A DNA stretch of 64,000 bases from Pseudomonas thivervalensis (GTDB lineage Bacteria > Pseudomonadota > Gammaproteobacteria > Pseudomonadales > Pseudomonadaceae): assembly GCF_001269655.1 (NCBI RefSeq), contig NZ_LHVE01000017.1, positions 89,952 through 153,951 on the forward strand, given 5' to 3'. The position numbers and the translations under genes are program-made. Below the pieces are notes generated by a model. It was not told where the DNA came from and did no database searches. It worked only from the letters and a program-made list of their open reading frames with translations. Positions 56,775-64,000 of the stretch are shown one piece after another; position 1 is the first letter of the stretch, and each line of letters opens with the position of its first letter.

Positions 56775-58907
56775 TCAGAACGTCACGCTGGCGCTCAACT
56801 TGGCAGTACGCGGCTCGCCGACGTTGACTTGCAACTGGCTGCCGGTGGAGGACGGGTAGTACTGCTTGTCGAACAGGTTGTCGACGTTCAACTGTAGCGA
56901 AGTTTTTTGCCCGAACACCGGTGCCTCCCAGCGCAGGAAGGCGTCGGCGACGGTGTAGCTGCTGAGCCAGAAATCGTTCGCCGCGTTAGCCGCACGCTCG
57001 CCGACGTAACGCGCCCCCGCACCGGCGTGCCAGGCACCGAATTCGGCCGGGACGTTCAAGTGGTGCGACAGGTACAGGCTGGCGGTGTGCTTGGGCGCGT
57101 CGGGCAGGCGGTGACCTTCATTTTTCGGGTCATCGAGGATTTCAGTGTGGGTATAAGCATACGTCCCGATCAAGTCCCAACGCTCCGCCAGGCGGCCGGT
57201 GATGTCGAGTTCGAGGCCTTGGGAGCCAACCTTGCCCGCAGCTTCTGCCAGCGTTACGCCGTTGACTGTCGAGGAGGTCACGACGTTTTTCTTCTCGATA
57301 TCGAACAGCGCAAGGTTAATGTTCAGGCCCGGTAGCGGATCGTACTTGGCGCCAATTTCGTAGCTACGGCCTTCCTCCGGCTTGAAGGTGCTGAGGTTGT
57401 CGTCCACGGTGTCGTTAGGCTTGAACGAGCGACTGTAGTTGCCATACAGCGACAGCGCCTCGGTGGCTTTATAGACCAGGCCCAGGAACGGGACGAAGGC
57501 ATCGCCGTTGTCGTCGCGGACCGGCACCCTGGTGACCAACCCTTGCTTGGCGAACTGATCGTAATGCTGGTAGCGACCACCCAAGACCAGAATCCAGCGA
57601 TCATCCAAGTGCCAGTTGTCCTTCAGGTAGACCGAGCTGGAAGTCAGCTGATTGCTCAGATTGCTTTGGGTCGGGCTGATAACGCTGGGCTCTCCCAGGC
57701 CGCCGTACACCGGTGCTGTGATATCGAAGCCCCCCCGCACTGCCCCACGGTAGGTCTTGCCACGGTATTGGTCCGATACCTGATTATCAGCCCCGATCAA
57801 CACGTCATGGCGTTGACCGAAGAGTTCCTGTTTACCGATGAAGTCCCAGCTGGCGTAACGGGTTTCGTCATCGTAATGAGCGCCGTTGGCGGCTCGACGC
57901 AGATTATTGCCAATCAGCGAGTTGGGCTGCGCAATCGAAAGGCTGTACCGATCGTTGTTCCAGCCATAAGTCACCCGGGTTTTCCACGCCTCACTCAACT
58001 CATACTCGAATCGCGCCGTCGCCGTTTCGCGAATACCGACGCTCTTGGCCCAAGGCTCATCCAGGCGCTTGTCATAATCGATGTCAGCCGGATGCCCATT
58101 CTTGAACACGGTGCCACGATCAAACGGATTGGAATATTCGTTGTATTCATAACTCAGGTTCAACGAAGCCCGCTCTCCCGTCCAAGCCAGGGACGGCGCC
58201 ACCAGGGTGCTCTCGTTGACGCCGTAGTTGCGCCAGTAATCCTCATGCCCGCGTTCGGCTATCAGGCGATAGGCCAACCCGGTGTCGCCCAGCGGCCCGG
58301 TGGTGTCCAGGGCCATGGTGCCGCCGCCTTCGCTGTAGGCCGAGCCGCTGAGCGTGGTGCTCTGGGTGTATTCCGGTTTCTTGCTGATGACGTTGATCAG
58401 CCCACCGGGCTCCAGCGCGCCGTACAGCATCGAGGCCGGCCCCTTGAGCACTTCGACCCGTTCGGTGGTGGCGCTGAAGTTGTGCCCCAGGTTCGAACGC
58501 ACGCCGTCGCGCAGGATCGAGCCGTCGTCGTTGGTGCCGAACCCACGCTTGACCAATGAGTCCCGCGAGCCGCCCAAGGTGTTGCCCTGGCTCACGCCGC
58601 TGACGAACTTCATCGCGTCGTTCAGCGAACGCACCTGGTAGTCCGCCAGGGTCTGCTGGGTTACCACGTTGATCGATTGCGCCTCTTCCTTGATCGGTAC
58701 ATCGCTCTTGCTCGCCGTGCTGGCTTGCGACGTCGTATAGCCCTCGTCCTGAGTGACACGGCTGCCTTGCACGTTGGTGGTGGGCAGTTCCAAAGTGTCT
58801 TGTGCCCTCAGGGGGCTTGCCATGAAACAGCAGGACAGCGCGGGTAAAACACATTTGACGAGAGCGTTGCGGTAAGCGAGAGGGGTGGAACGATTCAAGA
58901 CGCGCAC
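56775..58907 (-). CDS. TonB-dependent siderophore receptor
   Basis: Outer-membrane receptor of about 710 residues. It begins at a GTG (58907) with a signal peptide (LPALSCCFMASPLRAQ). The plug domain (SINVVTQQTLADYQVRSLND, KGPASMLYGALEPGGLINVI) and a 22-strand barrel follow. The C-terminal phenylalanine (TAKLSASVTF) is the barrel sorting signal. There is no N-terminal signalling (STN) domain, so it is not a sigma-factor-linked transducer. A Fur-like box lies about 35-50 bases upstream of the start, consistent with iron repression. The ligand, probably a ferric siderophore, is not identified. Confidence 0.93.
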   Translation of the reverse strand: MRVLNRSTPLAYRNALVKCVLPALSCCFMASPLRAQDTLELPTTNVQGSRVTQDEGYTTSQASTASKSDVPIKEEAQSINVVTQQTLADYQVRSLNDAMKFVSGVSQGNTLGGSRDSLVKRGFGTNDDGSILRDGVRSNLGHNFSATTERVEVLKGPASMLYGALEPGGLINVISKKPEYTQSTTLSGSAYSEGGGTMALDTTGPLGDTGLAYRLIAERGHEDYWRNYGVNESTLVAPSLAWTGERASLNLSYEYNEYSNPFDRGTVFKNGHPADIDYDKRLDEPWAKSVGIRETATARFEYELSEAWKTRVTYGWNNDRYSLSIAQPNSLIGNNLRRAANGAHYDDETRYASWDFIGKQELFGQRHDVLIGADNQVSDQYRGKTYRGAVRGGFDITAPVYGGLGEPSVISPTQSNLSNQLTSSSVYLKDNWHLDDRWILVLGGRYQHYDQFAKQGLVTRVPVRDDNGDAFVPFLGLVYKATEALSLYGNYSRSFKPNDTVDDNLSTFKPEEGRSYEIGAKYDPLPGLNINLALFDIEKKNVVTSSTVNGVTLAEAAGKVGSQGLELDITGRLAERWDLIGTYAYTHTEILDDPKNEGHRLPDAPKHTASLYLSHHLNVPAEFGAWHAGAGARYVGERAANAANDFWLSSYTVADAFLRWEAPVFGQKTSLQLNVDNLFDKQYYPSSTGSQLQVNVGEPRTAKLSASVTF

Positions 58908-58940
58908 TCACACAGGGATAGGAATGAGAGCGAATATACT

Positions 58941-58959
58941 TTGAGAATGATTCCCAGTA
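58941..58959 (-). promoter_or_regulatory. Fur-like operator of the siderophore receptor
   Basis: The plus-strand TTGAGAATGATTCCCAGTA matches the Fur consensus GATAATGATAATCATTATC in its central half-sites (GAGAATGATT). It lies in the promoter region of the receptor gene. Confidence 0.6.
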
Positions 58960-59002
58960 AATCTTTCTAACATCTCCCTGCTTGACTCTGCGCACAAAAA
59001 AA

Positions 59003-59027
59003 GGCGCCGGATGATGAGTCCGGCGCC
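59003..59027 (-). terminator. Intrinsic terminator of the symporter operon
   Basis: Stem GGCGCCGGA/TCCGGCGCC with a seven-base loop, followed on the minus strand by a run of seven T. It lies about 40 bases after the symporter stop codon. Confidence 0.88.
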
Positions 59028-59066
59028 CTTGATGGTTGCCCTCTTCCAGTCTCGGGCAGGTTCAGG

Positions 59067-60836
59067 TCAGTGGTCGACGGCGGCCCCGGCTCCTCTCGGT
59101 ACGCGGATGTCTTCGACCAGGTGCTGGATGTGCTCCGGTGGCGGCGCGGTAAAGCGTGACACCACCACAGCGGCCAGGAAGTTGAAGAGCATCCCCAACG
59201 TGCCAATGCCTTCAGGGGAAACACCCAGCCACCAATGTTCAGCCGTGTTCATCGTCGGGTTGATGAACTTGAAGTAGACGATGTAGGTGAACGTGAAGGT
59301 CAGCCCAACGATCATCCCGGCGATCGCACCTTCGCGGTTCATGCGCTTGGAGAAGATCCCCATGACAATCACCGGGAAGAACGAAGACGCCGCCAACCCG
59401 AAGGCGAACGCAACCACCTGGGCGACGAACGCGGGTGGGTAGATGCCAAACAATCCGGCAATCAACACCGCCACACCGGCGGCAATGCGGGCCGCGAGCA
59501 ACTCCTGCTTTTCATTGATCCTGGGCATGATGTTGCTTTTGAGCAGATCATGGGAAATCGAGGTGGAGATCACCAGCAACAGCCCCGCTGCCGTCGAAAG
59601 CGCCGCCGCCAGGCCACCGGCCGCGATCAACGCGATTACCCACCCCGGCAGGCCGGCAATTTCGGGGTTGGCCAAGACCATGATGTCGTTGTCGACATAG
59701 AGTTCATTGGGCACCGGCGAGAGCGGGTTCTTGAGCAATCGTTGCTCATGCGCCCCGCGCTCACCGGTAAAACTCGGCGTCCCGACCAGAGCCGCGCCCG
59801 GGCTGTACTGGATGATGCCGTCGTTGTTCTTGTCCGCCCACGCAATCAGTCCGGAATTTTCCCAAGCCTTGAACCAGGCCGGTGCGGTGGCATAACTGAC
59901 GTTGGGAATGGAAGTCAGCAGATTGGTGCGCGCGAACGCCGCCACGGCCGGTGCGGTGGTATAGAGAATGGCGATGAACAGCAAGGCGTAGCCGGCTGAC
60001 TTGCGTGCATCGCGGACGGTGGGCGTGGTAAAGAACCGCACGATCACGTGGGGCAGGCCCGCGGTGCCGACCATCAGCGCCATGGTGATGAAAAACACGT
60101 CCATGGTCGACTTGGTGCCATCGGTATAGGCAGAGAAGCCTAATTCGGCACCCAGGCCGTTGAGTCGCTCGATCACGCTCTGCCCCGAGCCGGCGGCCTC
60201 GCTGATAAAGCCCAACTGCGGTATCGGGTTGCCGGTGATCATTATCGAGATGAAAATCGCTGGCACCATGTAGGCGAAGATCATCACGCAATACTGAGCC
60301 ACCTGGGTGTAGGTGATGCCCTTCATGCCGCCCAATACCGAATAAAAGAACACGATGGCCATGCCGATCATGACACCGGCATTGATATCCACTTCCAGGT
60401 AACGGGAAAAAACGATCCCGACGCCGCGCATCTGCCCTGCCACATAGGTAAAGGAAATGAAGATCACGCAGATCACCGCCACCACCCGTGCCGTCTGCGA
60501 GTAATAACGCGCCCCGACGAACTCGGGTACCGTGAACTTGCCGAATTTTCGCAGGTACGGCGCCAGGCACATCGCCAACAGCACGTAGCCACCGGTCCAG
60601 CCCATCAGGTAGACAGAACCGTCGTAACCGGCGAAGGCAATGATCCCCGCCATGGAGATGAACGAGGCCGCCGACATCCAGTCCGCACCGGTGGCCATGC
60701 CATTGAGTACCGGATGCACGCCCTTGCTGGCGACGTAGTATTCGCTGGTGGAACCGGCACGCGTCCAGATTGCAATCGCGATGTACAACGCGAAGGTGGC
60801 GCCTACGACCAGGTAGATCAGGGTTTTTGTGTCCAT
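59067..60836 (-). CDS. Sodium:solute symporter (VC_2705-type large subunit)
   Basis: A 589-residue inner-membrane symporter of the SSS family with about 13 membrane segments. Typical phrases are GVHPVLNGMATGADWMSAAS, FVGARYYSQTARVVAVICVI and GGMKGITYTQVAQYCVM. It carries the insert between segments that marks the VC_2705 subfamily, which requires a small DUF4212 subunit encoded just before it. The close ActP relation suggests acetate, pyruvate or another short carboxylate as substrate, but it is not ActP itself (its partner is DUF4212, not DUF485). It starts 11 bases after that partner. Confidence 0.93.
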   Translation of the reverse strand: MDTKTLIYLVVGATFALYIAIAIWTRAGSTSEYYVASKGVHPVLNGMATGADWMSAASFISMAGIIAFAGYDGSVYLMGWTGGYVLLAMCLAPYLRKFGKFTVPEFVGARYYSQTARVVAVICVIFISFTYVAGQMRGVGIVFSRYLEVDINAGVMIGMAIVFFYSVLGGMKGITYTQVAQYCVMIFAYMVPAIFISIMITGNPIPQLGFISEAAGSGQSVIERLNGLGAELGFSAYTDGTKSTMDVFFITMALMVGTAGLPHVIVRFFTTPTVRDARKSAGYALLFIAILYTTAPAVAAFARTNLLTSIPNVSYATAPAWFKAWENSGLIAWADKNNDGIIQYSPGAALVGTPSFTGERGAHEQRLLKNPLSPVPNELYVDNDIMVLANPEIAGLPGWVIALIAAGGLAAALSTAAGLLLVISTSISHDLLKSNIMPRINEKQELLAARIAAGVAVLIAGLFGIYPPAFVAQVVAFAFGLAASSFFPVIVMGIFSKRMNREGAIAGMIVGLTFTFTYIVYFKFINPTMNTAEHWWLGVSPEGIGTLGMLFNFLAAVVVSRFTAPPPEHIQHLVEDIRVPRGAGAAVDH

Positions 60837-60847
60837 GCGGGCCGTCC

Positions 60848-61114
60848 TCAGTCTTCGTGGACATCATATTTGCGATCGAGCTGATTCATCTTCCAGACAT
60901 AGAAGAAGATCTCGAGCACAAAGACGTAGATGGAACCCTGCTGCGCGAACCAGAACCCCAGGGGGGTGCCGAAGAAGCTGATGGTGTTGAGTGAGTCGAC
61001 CAGCAAGATGCCGAAACCGAACGACACCAGGAACCAGATGGCCAGCAGTACCAGCATCCAACGTAGGTTTTCCTTCCAGTAGGCACGCGCAGCCTGGTGC
61101 TTTTCAGTGGACAT
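60848..61114 (-). CDS. DUF4212 small subunit of sodium/substrate symporter
   Basis: An 88-residue membrane protein with two helices (MLVLLAIWFLVSFGFGILLV; GFWFAQQGSIYVFVLEIFFY) ending YVWKMNQLDRKYDVHED. It always occurs with the large subunit that follows. The ATG is preceded by GAGG and, 23 bases further up, by an A-rich AACAATAA motif. Confidence 0.92.
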   Translation of the reverse strand: MSTEKHQAARAYWKENLRWMLVLLAIWFLVSFGFGILLVDSLNTISFFGTPLGFWFAQQGSIYVFVLEIFFYVWKMNQLDRKYDVHED

Positions 61115-61128
61115 GGAGACGCCCTCTT

Positions 61129-61150
61129 ATTTGTTTTTATTGTTTTGCAT
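61129..61150 (-). promoter_or_regulatory. Hfq/Crc catabolite-repression motif
   Basis: On the minus strand the mRNA leader holds AACAATAAAAACAAATAA, containing the consensus AAYAAYAA at 61137-61144. It lies just upstream of the ribosome site of the DUF4212 gene, the position where Hfq/Crc blocks translation in pseudomonads. Confidence 0.65.
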
Positions 61151-61359
61151 TTCAAACCGTAGCAGCCGTCGAGCGACGCGCTAGTACGACTTTCGTCTAA
61201 TTCGTAACAATAGGTATTGACATCCTGCCGCACCGAAACGACAGGGTTAACGTGCGCCAGCATCGCAGGGTGATATCAAATCGCCCAAATCCGCTAAAGC
61301 TTTGCCGCTATCGGTCGAATGTATTCCATTAAGAGATTTTTTTGCCCAGGAGCAGCGGC

Positions 61360-63156
61360 ATGCAGACGTTAAAGGCCTTGTACGAGTCTATCGAGATGCA
61401 GTTTTTCGATACCCTCACCAAAAAGCTGTCGAGCCTTTTCCTGTTGGTGCTGGTCAGTGGCTTGCTTTATTGGGTCGCCCTCAGCGCCCGCGCCGAGATC
61501 CTGCTGCTGTTGCGCAATGCGCAGTTGGACGCCGCGCTGTTGGGGCAAATCGAGGCTCGGCTCGATAGCCTTACCCATGCCCTGCTCTTCGGCGCTGTCC
61601 TGACCCTGGGCATGATCAGTTTCATGGTCTGGTATTTCCGCCACCTCATCGTGCGCCCCGTCACCGCCATGACCAAGGCCCTGGAAGAGATCGCCAACGG
61701 CGAAGGCGACTTGTCCAAGGACCTGCCGCTGGTGACCCACGACGAGATCCGCACGCTGGCCGGCACCTGCAACCGTTTCCTGGCCAAGCAACGGGAAATC
61801 ATCAGCAACGTCCAGGCCCTGACCGTGCACATCGCTGTCGAGTCCGCCCGCTCGCTGAAGAACATCAGCGACTCCAGCGACAGCGCCACCCACCAGGCCC
61901 GCTTCGCCAAGGAAGTGATGGACCAGAGCAACACCGCCGTGGGCCGAATCGAAGAAGTCTCGCGCCAGACCCAAGGCATCTCCAGCACCACCGCGCAGAA
62001 CCTGAGCATGGCCCGCGATTCCTATGCCGAGCTGCTGGAAGTGACCGGCAACATCAGCGAAATCTCCAGCAGCCTGGGTGAATTCGCCACCCTTGTGAGC
62101 GCCTTGAACCAACGTTCGTCGAGCATCAAGTCGATTGTCGGGTTGATCCAGCAGATTTCTGCCCAGACCAACCTGCTGGCCCTCAATGCCGCCATCGAAG
62201 CCGCCCGGGCCGGCGAAAGCGGCCGTGGCTTCGCGGTGGTGGCCGATGAAGTGCGGACCCTGGCACAGAACGTCAGCCGTGCCACCGACGATATCTCGCG
62301 CAACATCGATGCCATGCTCGATGAAGTCAGTTCCACTCATGAACAGACCACGCAGATCAGCCACAGCGCCCGGGAAACCCAGAAAGTGGTGGAGCGCGCC
62401 TCCGGCCATTTCGAAAGCATGATCGTCGACTTCGAATCCACCAACGGCAAGCTGGCGGACATCGCGACTCATATCCAGCAGTTCGCCGACAGCAACACCG
62501 GTATCAACGACCGGGTCACCCAGATCCACGCCGACAGCCAGTTGATCGACCAGCGCATGCAGCACTCGGCAACGGCCACACGCGACCTGTCTGGCGTGGC
62601 CGAAAAGGTCCAGGCACTGCTGGGGCGTTTCGTGCTCGGCCATGGCAAGCTGGATGCCGCCATCACCCGCGCCAGCGAGTGCCGCGACACCCTCCAAGTT
62701 CGCTTGGAAGCCCTGCAACGCGAAGGCCTGAACCTGTTCGATCAGAATTACCAACTGATTCCCGGCACCGACCCCAAGCAGTACATGGCCAGCTATACCG
62801 AACGCTTTGCCCAGGTCTGTCAGGAAGAATGCGACAAGCTCACCCGCAGCACGCCGGGTGGCAAGGTTTCGTTCATCGTCGACAGCAAGGGCTACTGCCC
62901 GGTGAACAACAGCTGGGTCTCCAAGCCGCCGACTGGCGACCGGGCGGTGGATTTGCCGGTGTGCCGCAACAAGCGCATCTTCAACGACCCGATCGGCCTG
63001 CGCGCGGCGGGCAACGTCCAGCGCTTCCTGCTGCAGACCTACCTGCGCGATACCGGGGAAATCATGACCGAGATCGACGTACCGTTCTTCTTCGGCGGTC
63101 GCCATTGGGGCAACTTGCGGGTGGGCTTCGATGCGGCGGTGTTGTTGGCGGACTGA
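61360..63156 (+). CDS. Methyl-accepting chemotaxis protein
   Basis: A 598-residue chemoreceptor. The ATG at 61360 has CAGGAG eight bases upstream; an earlier in-frame codon lacks a site. There are two membrane helices at about residues 24-42 and 75-93 with almost no periplasmic loop between them. A HAMP domain follows (VRPVTAMTKALEEIANGEGD), then the cytoplasmic signalling tip with QTNLLALNAAIEAARAGESG and RGFAVVADEVRTLAQNVSRA. After the tip comes an unusual C-terminal extension of about 140 residues (LNLFDQNYQLIPGT; VCRNKRIFNDPIGLRAAGNV; FFFGGRHWGNLRVGF) resembling a cytosolic sensory module. The signal is unknown. Confidence 0.92.
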   Translation: MQTLKALYESIEMQFFDTLTKKLSSLFLLVLVSGLLYWVALSARAEILLLLRNAQLDAALLGQIEARLDSLTHALLFGAVLTLGMISFMVWYFRHLIVRPVTAMTKALEEIANGEGDLSKDLPLVTHDEIRTLAGTCNRFLAKQREIISNVQALTVHIAVESARSLKNISDSSDSATHQARFAKEVMDQSNTAVGRIEEVSRQTQGISSTTAQNLSMARDSYAELLEVTGNISEISSSLGEFATLVSALNQRSSSIKSIVGLIQQISAQTNLLALNAAIEAARAGESGRGFAVVADEVRTLAQNVSRATDDISRNIDAMLDEVSSTHEQTTQISHSARETQKVVERASGHFESMIVDFESTNGKLADIATHIQQFADSNTGINDRVTQIHADSQLIDQRMQHSATATRDLSGVAEKVQALLGRFVLGHGKLDAAITRASECRDTLQVRLEALQREGLNLFDQNYQLIPGTDPKQYMASYTERFAQVCQEECDKLTRSTPGGKVSFIVDSKGYCPVNNSWVSKPPTGDRAVDLPVCRNKRIFNDPIGLRAAGNVQRFLLQTYLRDTGEIMTEIDVPFFFGGRHWGNLRVGFDAAVLLAD

Positions 63157-63188
63157 TCAGCACCGGAATCAAGCCAGACAACTGCCCT

Positions 63189-63356
63189 GTGGCGAGGGAG
63201 CTTGCTCCCGCTCGGCTGCCCTGTAGGAGCTGACGAGTGCAACGAGGCTGCGATCTTTCCCAAGACACTTGAGTTCCAAGCGAAAGATCAAAATCAAAAG
63301 ATCGCAGGCTTCGCCAGCTCCTACAGAGTCCAGCGGGAGCAAGCTCCCTCGCCACA
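63189..63356. repeat. Composite repeat: REP arms enclosing a TGTAGGAGCTG element
   Basis: Same architecture as 28610-28767. The outer GTGGCGAGGGAGC arms enclose the inner element at 63222-63325, with an identical right junction (CTACAGAGYCCAGCGGGAG). Confidence 0.85.
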
Positions 63357-63401
63357 AAGGATTTGTGGCGTATGCACATCCTGAGAACACCCCAAAACAA
63401 C

Positions 63402-63429
63402 TGTGGGAGCGAGCAAGCTCGCTCCCACA
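63402..63429. repeat. Perfect GGGAGCGAG-family palindrome
   Basis: TGTGGGAGCGAGC and its complement with only AA between. It is the tightest form of the family in the window and fills the rest of the 63157-63460 gap. Confidence 0.85.
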
Positions 63430-63460
63430 AGGGTTACATCATCCACTGGCAGTCAGCGGA

Positions 63461-63658
63461 TCAACAGCACTTGGGCCCACCCTTGCCGCCGTAACGGGCC
63501 TCCTGGCGTTCACGGAAGAACGCCTCGTAGTCCATCATCGGCTTGTCCGGGTGCTTGGTTTGCATGTGCTCGACGTAGTTGTCGTAGTCAGGCATGCCGA
63601 CCATCAGGCGGGCGGCCTGACCGAGGTATTTACCCAGGCGACTCAAGTCATTGAACAT
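63461..63658 (-). CDS. YbdD/YjiX-family protein
   Basis: A 65-residue protein that regularly accompanies CstA/BtsT transporters. It has the family features MVGMPDYDNYVEHMQTKHPD, YEAFFRERQEARYGGKGG and the C-terminal KCC. A GGATTGCAAC leader precedes the ATG. It lies 15 bases after the cstA stop and is probably co-transcribed. Its biochemical role is unknown; it may influence transporter assembly or activity. Confidence 0.92.
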   Translation of the reverse strand: MFNDLSRLGKYLGQAARLMVGMPDYDNYVEHMQTKHPDKPMMDYEAFFRERQEARYGGKGGPKCC

Positions 63659-63673
63659 CGTTGCAATCCTCTA

Positions 63674-64000
63674 TCAAGCGTCCGGCAGGGCCTGGAATGG
63701 CGCTTCCTTGTCCGTGCGTTCTTTCGTGCCCCAGGCGGCGATGCCGACCTTGAGCGCGTAGAACAGGATGCTGAAGACCACGAACAGGAACAACACCGTC
63801 AGCGTTGCGTTGGTGTAGGCGTTGAACACCACGTGCTGCATCTGCTCGATGCTCTTGGCCGGGGCCAGGATCTGGCCGGCGGCCAGGGCATCGTTGTATT
63901 TGCGCGCCAGGGCCAGGAAGCCGATCGCCGGGTTGGCGTCGAACAGCTTGATCAAGCCCGCGGTGGTGGTGCAGATCAGCAGCCAGGCCGCCGGCAGCAG
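63674..64000 (-). CDS. cstA: Carbon starvation protein CstA family (3' part only)
   Basis: The last 108 codons of a peptide/pyruvate transporter; the frame is open to the right edge. The visible part reads LLPAAWLLICTTTAGLIKLF, DANPAIGFLALARKYNDALA, then a last membrane helix (TVLFLFVVFSILFYALKVGI) and a short cytoplasmic tail. This fits the C-terminus of CstA/BtsT-type proteins. The YbdD/YjiX gene directly downstream confirms the assignment. Whether it is CstA proper or the BtsT pyruvate importer cannot be judged from this fragment. Confidence 0.85.
   Translation of the reverse strand: MLPAAWLLICTTTAGLIKLFDANPAIGFLALARKYNDALAAGQILAPAKSIEQMQHVVFNAYTNATLTVLFLFVVFSILFYALKVGIAAWGTKERTDKEAPFQALPDA

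Noticed and set aside
59067..61114. ActP-YjcH acetate permease operon.
   Set aside because: The small partner has the DUF4212 pattern rather than DUF485, and no acetyl-CoA synthetase gene is adjacent.
61369..63105. A 578-codon open frame antisense to the chemoreceptor.
   Set aside because: The chemoreceptor signature on the plus strand is decisive. The antisense product lacks recognisable domains or a ribosome site.

Overview
The window reads as a chromosomal segment of a fluorescent-group Pseudomonas. The evidence is high G+C coding sequence, many dispersed hairpin repeats of the P. fluorescens REP type (arms GTGGCGAGGGAGC / GCTCCCTCGCCAC and GGGAGCGAGC), a MuxABC-OpmB efflux operon, a TauE-type permease next to nudC, and a YbdD-CstA pair. 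I do not assign a species. About 58 protein genes and two tRNA genes are supported. One gene is cut at each edge: a histidine kinase at the left (only its first base appears to be missing) and cstA at the right.

Layout. 0-6.4 kb: sensor kinase, polysaccharide deacetylase lipoprotein, small unknown proteins, a Nudix hydrolase, then tRNA-Leu(UAA) and tRNA-Cys(GCA), each with its own promoter. 6.5-11.2 kb: SRPBCC protein coupled to a zinc alcohol dehydrogenase, TSUP permease, nudC, dienoyl-CoA isomerase. 11.4-20.6 kb: muxABC-opmB RND pump. 20.7-22.2 kb: tpx and a DUF3313 lipoprotein. 22.4-26.9 kb: a lower-G+C island with a 461-residue beta-rich protein and three tandem halovibrin HvnA-like lipoproteins. 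26.9-28.6 kb: acetyltransferase and a LysR regulator. 28.8-37.8 kb: a nine-gene minus-strand operon, in transcription order PhdA-like/transposase-N-terminal protein, TpsB (PdtB-like), DUF2341-LamG-ExbB fusion, ExbD, TonB, porin, coiled-coil protein, YbjN protein, parvulin PPIase. It resembles the P. aeruginosa phdA-pdtB-exbB2-exbD2 locus, but no TpsA exoprotein is present in the window. 38-38.8 kb: a perfect 398-bp tandem duplication of repeat-rich DNA. 38.8-42 kb: transglutaminase, alpha-E and circularly permuted ATP-grasp operon.

42.5-55.4 kb is a catabolic-looking cluster. It holds a DUF1185 protein, alpha/beta hydrolase, aldehyde dehydrogenase, flavin reductase, carboxymuconolactone-decarboxylase-like protein, FCD-type GntR regulator, Nudix hydrolase, DUF1330 protein, RibB paralogue, a four-gene polyamine-type ABC importer, a second flavin reductase and a luciferase-like monooxygenase. 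Three copies of a near-palindromic site (core ATGGTATACCAT and variants) lie in front of its three plus-strand units, so one regulator, probably the local GntR protein, is inferred to control the whole cluster. The logic suggests import of a small organic substrate, FMNH2-dependent oxygenation, then aldehyde oxidation and hydrolysis, with local riboflavin supply. The substrate is unknown.

55.7-64 kb: acyltransferase, TonB-dependent siderophore receptor with a Fur-like box, a DUF4212/sodium-solute symporter pair with a strong Hfq/Crc motif, a chemoreceptor, and YbdD-CstA.

The items that best deserve follow-up are the TonB-powered orphan TpsB operon, the GntR-regulated flavin monooxygenase cluster, and the triple HvnA array.
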